This document shows positions 1-5,113 of a stretch of DNA of 9,822 nucleotides, piece after piece; positions within the stretch are counted from its first letter, which is position 1, and every line of letters begins with the position of its first letter. The position numbers were made by a program, and so were the translations under genes. Under the pieces are notes generated by a model. That model was given only the letters and a program-made list of their open reading frames with translations, ran no database searches and was not told the DNA's origin. Origin of the DNA: Verrucomicrobiales bacterium (lineage in GTDB: Bacteria; Verrucomicrobiota; Verrucomicrobiia; Verrucomicrobiales; Akkermansiaceae); the NCBI GenBank assembly GCA_003483645.1, contig DMYM01000254.1:1-9822 (forward strand), read 5' to 3'.

Positions 1-1536
1 GAGGAGGGAGTGGCATGGATGGAAGGCGTTCGCGTCCCGGCGGACTGCGAGGAGGCGGTGCGCCCGGTGGTAGAGGAAGTATGCCGGCGGCTGCAATTCC
101 TTGATGAAGTCGGGTTGGGCTACCTCACCCTGAACCGGGGAGCGGTTACTCTCTCCGGAGGTGAATTCCAGCGGATCAGGTTGGCTACGCAGCTGGGGGC
201 GGGCCTGGCGGGGGTGCTTTACGTCCTGGACGAACCGAGTATCGGGCTTCATCCGGAGGACAACGCGCGTCTCATTGGAGTTCTCAAGGCTTTACGGGAT
301 CTGGGAAACACCATCGTGGTGGTAGAGCACGATGAGCAGATGATCCGGGCCGCGGATCATCTCATTGAGATGGGGCCCGGGGCGGGATTGCACGGAGGAC
401 GCCTGGTTGCGGAGGGGACGGTGGAAGAGGTGACGGAGGTGAAGGATTCTCCCACGGGGGCATGGCTGAGGGGGAGCAGTTTCCGGGTCTCGGGTAGCGG
501 CCAACTGGGAACGGGTCTGGAAACGGGCCGGAAACTGGTGATCAAGGGCGCGCGCGAGCACAACCTGCGAAACATCGAAGTGGAGATTCCACTGGGGCAA
601 CTGGTGGCGGTGACTGGTCCGAGCGGAAGTGGAAAGTCGACGCTGGTGGACAAGATCCTGAAGAGGGCTCTGGCGCGGGTCCTTCACGGCGCGAAGGCGG
701 TACCCGGGGAGCATGACGCCATCGAGGGAGCGGAGAACATCGGTCGCCTCGTGGTTGTCGATCAGTCACCATTAGGCCGCTCGCCGCGTTCGAATCCGGC
801 CACCTACACGGGAGCCTTCGGTCACATCCGCAACCTCTTCGCCCAGCTCCCTCTCTCGCGGCAGCGTGGATACGCGGCAGGGCGCTTCAGTTTCAATGTG
901 AAGGGAGGGCGTTGCGAGAAGTGCCAGGGAGGTGGAGCAGTACGCATCGACATGCACTTTCTCAACGATGTTTATGTGACCTGTGACGCGTGCGGGGGAC
1001 GTCGCTACAATCGCGAGACCCTGGAAGCGACCTACAAGGGACGCAGCATCGCAGATGTGCTGGAGTTGACGGCGGAAGAGGGGGTCGAGTTTTTTGGGAA
1101 AGTGCCCAGGTTGGGCAGTCTCCTCGAGGCTCTTTGTGAAGTGGGACTTGGCTACATCGGTCTGGGACAGGCTGCCAATACGCTTTCTGGCGGGGAGGCG
1201 CAGCGGGTCAAACTGGCCACTGAACTGGCCAAGACCTCGGCGGAGGGGGTTCTCTACCTTCTCGACGAACCGACCACCGGATTGCATCACCACGATGTGC
1301 AGGTTCTGCTGGGGGTGTTGCAGCGCCTGCGCGATGCGGGGCACTCGCTGGTCGTTATCGAGCATAACCTTGAGGTGATCTCGGCGGCGGAGTGGGTGAT
1401 CGACCTGGGCCCCGGAGGTGGTCGTCATGGAGGGGAGATCGTAGCGGCGGGACGCCCTGCCGATCTGGTGACAGAAGGAGCCTCTCTGACCGGAAAATGG
1501 CTTGCCAGAGCGGCAAGAGATGTTGAGAACACATGA
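1..1536 (+). CDS. uvrA: UvrA, excinuclease ABC subunit A (C-terminal part, 5' end outside window)
   Basis: UvrA is the DNA-damage-recognition ATPase of nucleotide excision repair; it works in the cytoplasm as a dimer that loads UvrB. The frame is open from base 1, so this is the last 511 residues of a longer protein (E. coli UvrA has about 940). Counting from the first codon, I see the signature LSGGE of the first ATPase (51-55) and its Walker B YVLDEPSIGLH (around 74-84). The second ATPase has Walker A GPSGSGKST (206-214), a zinc module CxxC-19-CxxC (305/308 and 328/331), signature LSGGEAQRVKLA (395-406) and Walker B LLDEPTTGLH (around 420-429). GRFSFNVKGGRCE and RRYNRETLE are UvrA hallmarks. 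All C-terminal catalytic motifs look intact. Chlamydial UvrA is a tandem double-length protein; whether this one is cannot be seen here. Its stop overlaps an ATG (ATGA) and the promoter of the next gene. Confidence 0.95.
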   Translation, partial: EEGVAWMEGVRVPADCEEAVRPVVEEVCRRLQFLDEVGLGYLTLNRGAVTLSGGEFQRIRLATQLGAGLAGVLYVLDEPSIGLHPEDNARLIGVLKALRDLGNTIVVVEHDEQMIRAADHLIEMGPGAGLHGGRLVAEGTVEEVTEVKDSPTGAWLRGSSFRVSGSGQLGTGLETGRKLVIKGAREHNLRNIEVEIPLGQLVAVTGPSGSGKSTLVDKILKRALARVLHGAKAVPGEHDAIEGAENIGRLVVVDQSPLGRSPRSNPATYTGAFGHIRNLFAQLPLSRQRGYAAGRFSFNVKGGRCEKCQGGGAVRIDMHFLNDVYVTCDACGGRRYNRETLEATYKGRSIADVLELTAEEGVEFFGKVPRLGSLLEALCEVGLGYIGLGQAANTLSGGEAQRVKLATELAKTSAEGVLYLLDEPTTGLHHHDVQVLLGVLQRLRDAGHSLVVIEHNLEVISAAEWVIDLGPGGGRHGGEIVAAGRPADLVTEGASLTGKWLARAARDVENT

Positions 1537-1551
1537 GTTTTCGGTTAGACT
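1523..1551 (+). promoter_or_regulatory. Putative sigma-70-type promoter for the ECF sigma gene
   Basis: TTGAGA (1523-1528) and TAGACT (1546-1551) are separated by exactly 17 bases, matching 5/6 and 4/6 of the housekeeping consensus. The promoter straddles the end of uvrA. Initiation would be expected near 1558-1559. That leaves the ATG at 1533 outside the transcript, the ATG at 1563 almost leaderless, and the ATG at 1587 with a leader of about 28 bases. A 6-bp inverted repeat, TGAGAA (1524-1529) with TTCTCA (1554-1559), frames the element and may be chance. No ECF-type GGAAC/CGTC pair is seen. This is motif matching only. Confidence 0.45.
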
Positions 1552-1586
1552 GTTTCTCATCCATGCGAAATTCCGGCACCTACGCC

Positions 1587-2129
1587 ATGAAGGAAAAGAC
1601 CTCGCGCTGGCGCGAATGGCTCAGTGAGCACGGGTCGAAACTACTTCTGTTCGCCCGCCAGCAGACGCGTCGGCAGGAGGACGCCGAAGACATCCTGCAG
1701 GAGGCCCTGGTCAAGTTGGCCCGGAAGGTGGACGAAGCCACCTTCGTGGGAGGGCAGGAAGCCTGGATGCCGTTTCTTTACACCCAGATCCGCCGGGAAG
1801 CTATCGATCTGGGCCGTCGCAACGACAGACGGAAGAAGCGGGAGGAAACGGTAGTGGAGGATGAGCAGTGCAAATCGGGCGGAGAGGATGCCTGGTTCGA
1901 AAGCGCTGGCTACGACGAGGAGCGTCGGAGCCTCCTGGAGGCTGCTCTGAAGGAACTGCCCGGGAAGTTCTCGGATGTCATCGTGATGAAAATCTGGGGG
2001 GGGCGGACTTTTGCGCAAATAGGTGAAATTTTGGAGATTTCCATGAACACAGCGGCCTCACGGTATCGCTACGGAATTGAAGCCCTGCGAAAGCGACTCT
2101 CCGGCGCCCGCATTCGCGGGGACCTGTAA
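1587..2129 (+). CDS. ECF-family (sigma-70 group 4) RNA polymerase sigma factor
   Basis: This is a 180-residue alternative sigma factor that would direct RNA polymerase to a dedicated promoter set. Region 2 (about residues 17-85) contains LLLFARQQTRRQEDAEDILQ, the core-binding helix with its acidic DAEDILQEA stretch, followed by LYTQIRREAIDLGRR in the -10-recognition part. A charged linker (about 86-112) leads to region 4 (113-171), with LKELPGKFSDVIVMKIWGG and the helix-turn-helix TFAQIGEILEISMNTAASRY. Region 3 is absent, as in ECF factors. I chose the ATG at 1587 because WREWLSEHG normally lies a few residues from the N-terminus and because a promoter-like element ends at 1551. In-frame ATGs at 1533 (overlapping the uvrA stop) and 1563 would give 198 or 188 residues. 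No start has a Shine-Dalgarno sequence. The gene lies 50 bp upstream of a membrane protein placed like an anti-sigma factor. Target promoters are unknown. Confidence 0.9.
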   Translation: MKEKTSRWREWLSEHGSKLLLFARQQTRRQEDAEDILQEALVKLARKVDEATFVGGQEAWMPFLYTQIRREAIDLGRRNDRRKKREETVVEDEQCKSGGEDAWFESAGYDEERRSLLEAALKELPGKFSDVIVMKIWGGRTFAQIGEILEISMNTAASRYRYGIEALRKRLSGARIRGDL

Positions 2130-2149
2130 GATGCACAGAAACCCATCGA

Positions 2150-2165
2150 CCCGGCCTGCGCCGGG
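2150..2165 (+). promoter_or_regulatory. GC hairpin between the sigma and membrane-protein genes
   Basis: CCCGGC (2150-2155) pairs perfectly with GCCGGG (2160-2165) around a CTGC tetraloop. It ends 14 bases before the ATG at 2180 and has no T-tract, so it is not an intrinsic terminator. It could slow translation or ribosome transit into the second cistron and so set the sigma-to-partner ratio, but that is inference. A 6-bp GC stem can arise by chance in DNA this GC-rich. Confidence 0.4.
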
Positions 2166-2179
2166 CAACGTAACGACCC

Positions 2180-2734
2180 ATGGATTCAGAACTGCAGAAG
2201 ATCGAAACTGAACTCGAGCGGATGTCTCCGGGAAGCATACCCGAAGGGATGATCAGACGGATGGAGGAAGCGATGGAAGGATGGCAGGAGATCCCGGTGC
2301 AGGATGAGATCGAAAAGGTGGTCCCCTTCCCTCAGGGGGAGGAGAGTGATCGCGTGGAGACGCGCAGTGGGTGGAGTCTGTGGGCCGCGGCTGCCAGCGT
2401 GGCTCTTCTCGGCGGAGTGGCAGCCATGGTATTGACCTCTGATCCGACCTCCCGCGAAGTGGTGGACCGGGGTGGGAGTGGTGCCGGAGGTTCCACTGCC
2501 ACGATGATCAATCCCGAAGCAGTGCATACCATTGAATTGGCTCCCAAGACTGCAAAGCGGACAATTCTGGATGCATCAGATCGCGACGTCATCATCCCCA
2601 ACGGTTCGAGGCCGATGCGGTTGATGCGGATTGATCTGGTTGACCGGGTGGTGTTTCTCAGTCCCGACGGGGAAGAGGTGCACCTTGAGGTGCCGTCTGT
2701 AAACTATCAGTTGATCCCCGTCCCGACCGACTAG
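2180..2734 (+). CDS. Single-pass membrane protein, candidate anti-sigma factor of the upstream ECF sigma
   Basis: This is a 184-residue protein of no family I can name. Residues 1-65 are charged and probably cytoplasmic, with the helix-prone segment LQKIETELERMSPGSIPEGM. Residues 66-86 (SLWAAAASVALLGGVAAMVL) form one clear transmembrane helix. Residues 87-184 would lie outside the membrane: a Gly/Ser-rich linker (98-105), then a beta-prone end (RLMRIDLVDRVVFLSPDGEE, 147-166, and onward). Topology and the position directly after an ECF sigma gene, same strand, 50-bp gap, are typical of anti-sigma factors. It has no cysteine at all, so it cannot be a classical zinc-binding (HxxxCxxC) anti-sigma. 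The sequence alone does not show sigma binding; it could equally be an accessory membrane protein. It is probably cotranscribed with the sigma gene. The ATG at 2180 has no Shine-Dalgarno sequence. Confidence 0.8.
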   Translation: MDSELQKIETELERMSPGSIPEGMIRRMEEAMEGWQEIPVQDEIEKVVPFPQGEESDRVETRSGWSLWAAAASVALLGGVAAMVLTSDPTSREVVDRGGSGAGGSTATMINPEAVHTIELAPKTAKRTILDASDRDVIIPNGSRPMRLMRIDLVDRVVFLSPDGEEVHLEVPSVNYQLIPVPTD

Positions 2735-2857
2735 CCTGGTGGTTGATCGCCGGCACCGGGATGATCGGACCACATGTTGCATTCATCTCCAACCCATCCT
2801 CTTCAATGTGCGGCAAGGATTCTAACAACAAGGACGTTTTCCGGTCATTGAATTGAA

Positions 2858-2897
2858 CAAACCCTTGCCGGTTTGCCGCTAGAGAGGTAGACAAACC
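2858..2897. repeat. Overlapping inverted repeats CAAACC / GGTTTG / CAAACC upstream of the PDZ gene
   Basis: CAAACC (2858-2863), GGTTTG (2870-2875) and CAAACC (2892-2897) occur in one 40-bp stretch. The middle copy is complementary to both outer copies, so it can form a 6-bp stem with a 6-base loop upstream, or a 7-bp stem (CGGTTTG/CAAACCG, 2869-2875 with 2892-2898) downstream, but not both. The array covers the putative promoter of the PDZ gene. It could be a set of half-sites for a DNA-binding regulator, or alternative RNA hairpins if transcription starts upstream. The rest of the 2735-2908 intergenic region holds only a weak GTGGT/ACCAC pairing at 2739-2773 without a T-tract. Confidence 0.45.
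2865..2893 (+). promoter_or_regulatory. Putative promoter of the PDZ-protein gene
   Basis: TTGCCG (2865-2870) and TAGACA (2888-2893) are 17 bases apart. The expected start near 2900 would leave a leader of only about 9 bases before the ATG at 2909. The -10 element resembles that of the upstream sigma gene (TAGAC core in both, same spacing). The -35 is weak (3/6 after TTG). The element lies inside the inverted-repeat array at 2858-2897. Confidence 0.35.
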
Positions 2898-2908
2898 GAT
2901 TACCAGAA

Positions 2909-3949
2909 ATGAAAGTTCCATTTTACGCTTCCCTCATACTTGCACTCGGTCTCCCATCGCTTCCCGCGATCGAGCGCCCCAAGTCACTTGACGAAGATAA
3001 GACCAGGGAGCGTGTCTCCACCGAGCAGCCGAAGGACCAGCTCAAGGAAGAGGACGCCGAGGCCGAACAAGGCAACGAACCCGAAGCAATCCCGCAGGTC
3101 GATCGTCCGGCGGGCGCATGGCTCGGGGTGCTGAGCAAACCGGTGGGCGAGACCCTCCGGGTTCACCTTGGTGTGGAAGAGGGCGTGGTGCTGGATTATG
3201 TGGCTCCCGGCAGCCCGGCATCCAAGGCGGGACTGGGCCAGCACGACATCATTCTTGAGGTGGATGGTGAGCCGATCGGGAGCCAGGATGAGCTCCGGGA
3301 GGCGATCCAGGCCCATAAGCCGGGCGACAAGGTGACCTTGGCGGTGCTGAGTAAGGGTGAAGAAGGGGAGCGCGAAGTCGAGATGGCGGAGCGCCCCCAG
3401 GAACCGGGGAACCTGCCGCAGGGGAATGCTGGCAGGGAGCGCGCTCGCGGATTCTTCTTCGGGCTTCCGGAGCTGCCGAAAGATCCGGAGAACCTGATTC
3501 CTCCGGGTGGAGGAGAAGAGCTGCAGCGTCAGTTGGAGGGCCAGATGAAGAAGTTTGAGAAGCAGCTGCGTGAAATGGAGCGCGGTGGTGGACCGGGCCT
3601 GAAACTGGACTTCGATCTCTTCAAGGACCTCCAGCGGGGTAACAAGGCGGGGGGTGGTGCCTTCAATTTCAACTTCAAGTCCTCAAGCAGCTTCAAGTTC
3701 GTCGACGAGAACGGTAGTGTGGAGATGAAAACCACCGAGGGTGGCAAGGAAGTGATCGTGAAGGATGCCGAGGGGGAGATGCTTTTCGAAGGCCCCTGGG
3801 ACACCGAGCAGGACAAGGCGGCGGCGCCAGAGGATATCCGGGAGAGGATCGAGGGGATGAACCAGGGCAATCGGTTCCACTTCCGGCTCGACCAGCTTCC
3901 GGAGCCCGACCTGGAGATCCCCGAGGAGGAGAAGCCTGAGCTCGAGTAA
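2909..3949 (+). CDS. Secreted PDZ-domain protein
   Basis: A 346-residue exported protein. Residues 1-20 (MKVPFYASLILALGLPSLPA) form a signal peptide with a likely cut after LPA. Residues 21-67 are a charged, probably disordered linker. A PDZ domain spans about 68-160, with the binding-loop region AWLGVLS, then VAPGSPASKAGLGQHDIILEVDG, as in HtrA-type PDZ domains. There is no serine- or metallo-protease domain, so it is a peptide-binding protein rather than an HtrA or RseP enzyme. Residues 203-226 (GEELQRQLEGQMKKFEKQLR onward) could be a short coiled coil. A beta-prone C-terminal region (251-305) has D-x-x-G turns (DENGS, DAEGE) and GPWDTEQDKAA; I recall similar tails on PVC-group PDZ proteins. 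The tail (331-346) is very acidic. It follows the sigma/membrane-protein pair by 174 bp with its own promoter-like region. It may bind unfolded or C-terminal peptides as a periplasmic sensor; this is inference. Confidence 0.88.
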   Translation: MKVPFYASLILALGLPSLPAIERPKSLDEDKTRERVSTEQPKDQLKEEDAEAEQGNEPEAIPQVDRPAGAWLGVLSKPVGETLRVHLGVEEGVVLDYVAPGSPASKAGLGQHDIILEVDGEPIGSQDELREAIQAHKPGDKVTLAVLSKGEEGEREVEMAERPQEPGNLPQGNAGRERARGFFFGLPELPKDPENLIPPGGGEELQRQLEGQMKKFEKQLREMERGGGPGLKLDFDLFKDLQRGNKAGGGAFNFNFKSSSSFKFVDENGSVEMKTTEGGKEVIVKDAEGEMLFEGPWDTEQDKAAAPEDIRERIEGMNQGNRFHFRLDQLPEPDLEIPEEEKPELE

Positions 3950-3974
3950 ATCCCTCCTGGAGCAGAGAAAATTT

Positions 3975-4012
3975 AACAGGAGCCCGGACCGATCTGGTCC
4001 GGGTTTTCTGTT
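3975..4012 (+). terminator. Strong intrinsic terminator after the PDZ gene, possibly bidirectional
   Basis: CCCGGACC (3983-3990) pairs perfectly with GGTCCGGG (3996-4003) around a GATCT loop, followed by TTTT (4004-4007). The stem extends through G-T and A-T pairs and, past a bulged T, by AACAG (3975-3979) with CTGTT (4008-4012). It starts 26 bp after the PDZ stop and lies between convergent genes. On the minus strand the stem is followed by TGTTAAATTTTC, so it may also terminate the methyltransferase transcript, less efficiently. Confidence 0.85.
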
Positions 4013-4074
4013 GAAAAGGGAGTGCTATCCGGGGGTGCATTGCAAGGTGCCTCCCGCATTCCGGCGTCGGACGA

Positions 4075-4974
4075 TCACGTTTCGACCAGGAGAGTCTTGA
4101 GGTAGGGATCGCCGGTGAAGTCAGGGGGCATGGGATGGCTCTCCAGGCGGACATGAGAAGGGAGGGCTTCGGTAACCATCCGCCTGAAGCCAGGGTCGGG
4201 GAGGCGCCGGCAATTGGTGGTACAGAGGAGCCAGCCTCCGGGCGCGAGGCAGGCGGCGGCGAGGGCGACGAGTTCCCCGTAGTGTTCCTCGGCACGGAAG
4301 ACCTTGCCCCTGTGGTCGCGTGAGAAGGTGGGTGGATCCAGCACGATGCCGGTAAAGTGCCGATTTTGCCGGGCGAAGCGGCGCAACCAGTGAAAGGTAT
4401 CGCCCCTGCAGAAGTGCTGCGACTGGGCATCGATCCGGTTGAGTAGCATGTTCTCCCGTGCCCAGTCGAGATACGGCTGGGAGAGATCCAGGGTCGTGGT
4501 GGTGGCGCCGCTCAGGGCTGCACAGACGGAGAAGGCCCCGGTGTAGGCAAAGGTGTTGAGGACGGTGTCACCTGCCTGGCAGCGGTCCCGGACGCGAATG
4601 CGGTTTTCACGCTGATCGAGGAAGATGCCTTGCGAGTATCCCGACTGGAAACTTGCCAGATAGCGAATGCCAGTCTCGTGGATCTCGAAGGGTTCGGTCA
4701 GTTCCGTGCCGGCGACCAGAGAGGGCGCCTCCCTTGCCTGCTGGTCGAGAAGTTTCCAGTAGGTGGTGGTGGAAGGGGCAAGGCTGGTCGCCCAGTCCTC
4801 CAGTTCCGGCGAAAGAGTTGGGGCTGTGGTGGAGAGGAGGCGGTGCCCGGCAAAATCATCGAGGAAGATCCCGGGGAGGTCGTCGCCGGCACCGTCGACA
4901 AGGCGGCAGGCATCAGTATCTCCGAGGGGGAGAGTGGTTCGAAGTTTTTCAGATGTGTTTATTTTGCGAACCAT
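4075..4974 (-). CDS. RlmI-like class I SAM-dependent RNA methyltransferase
   Basis: The closest known family is RlmI/RlmK, cytoplasmic enzymes that methylate 23S rRNA (RlmI makes m5C). Numbered from the ATG at 4974 (299 residues), the N-terminal part carries ACRLVDGAGDDLPGIFLDDF (22-41), matching the substrate-side domain of RlmI. GYSQGIFLDQRENR (112-125) is the family hallmark, NTFAYTGAFSVCAAL (140-154) is the SAM motif I, LDLS (162-165) the acidic SAM-binding turn, and LDPPTFSR (212-219) the catalytic DPP motif. It lacks the N-terminal PUA RNA-binding domain of E. coli RlmI (396 residues). The frame extends to an ATG at 5061 (328 residues), but those 29 codons have only about 40 % GC at third positions and resemble no part of the family, so I prefer 4974. 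The target nucleotide is unproven. It diverges from the mutase gene and converges on the PDZ gene. Confidence 0.85.
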   Translation of the reverse strand: MVRKINTSEKLRTTLPLGDTDACRLVDGAGDDLPGIFLDDFAGHRLLSTTAPTLSPELEDWATSLAPSTTTYWKLLDQQAREAPSLVAGTELTEPFEIHETGIRYLASFQSGYSQGIFLDQRENRIRVRDRCQAGDTVLNTFAYTGAFSVCAALSGATTTTLDLSQPYLDWARENMLLNRIDAQSQHFCRGDTFHWLRRFARQNRHFTGIVLDPPTFSRDHRGKVFRAEEHYGELVALAAACLAPGGWLLCTTNCRRLPDPGFRRMVTEALPSHVRLESHPMPPDFTGDPYLKTLLVET

Positions 4975-5047
4975 GACATGATATGAAACATCGTCAGGAG
5001 GCTGGCGAACGAAGAGAGGAAATGGAAGACCCGGTGGACCGTCCTCT

Positions 5048-5074
5048 TTGACTTCCTGCATGCTGAGCTAAAAC
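5048..5074 (+). promoter_or_regulatory. Weak candidate promoter for the phosphohexomutase gene in the divergent region
   Basis: TTGACT (5048-5053) and TAAAAC (5069-5074) are 15 bases apart, shorter than the ideal 17. They lie 40-66 bases upstream of the ATG at 5114. A second pairing, TTGGAT (5077-5082) with TACTTC (5101-5106) at 18 bases, is poorer and would put the start site at the ATG itself. On the minus strand I see no convincing promoter for the methyltransferase between 4975 and 5113. Confidence 0.25.
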
Positions 5075-5113
5075 GGTTGGATTCATTTTGCGATCATCAA
5101 TACTTCCGTGACC

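Noticed and set aside
1501..1517. Hairpin CTTGCC-AGAGC-GGCAAG near the end of uvrA as a terminator
   Set aside because: The stem is 6 bp, lies inside the coding sequence and is not followed by a T-tract.
772..1560. Open frame of 262 codons on the minus strand inside uvrA
   Set aside because: It lies wholly opposite a strongly conserved uvrA coding region and its translation shows no recognisable domain; GC-rich DNA commonly leaves such shadows.
2739..2773. GTGGT/ACCAC pairing after the membrane-protein gene as a terminator
   Set aside because: The outer stem is 5 bp with a large, imperfect interior and no T-run; at best a weak rho-dependent site.
3107..3390. PDZ protein as an HtrA/DegP or RseP protease
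   Set aside because: No catalytic His-Asp-Ser triad or HExxH motif is present and the PDZ domain is the only recognisable domain; it is not a truncated protease because the signal peptide leads straight into the linker and PDZ domain.
3693..4430. Minus-strand open frame in another phase across the PDZ/methyltransferase junction
   Set aside because: It runs through the strong terminator and two well-supported genes, and its product is Pro/Ser/Arg-rich low complexity.
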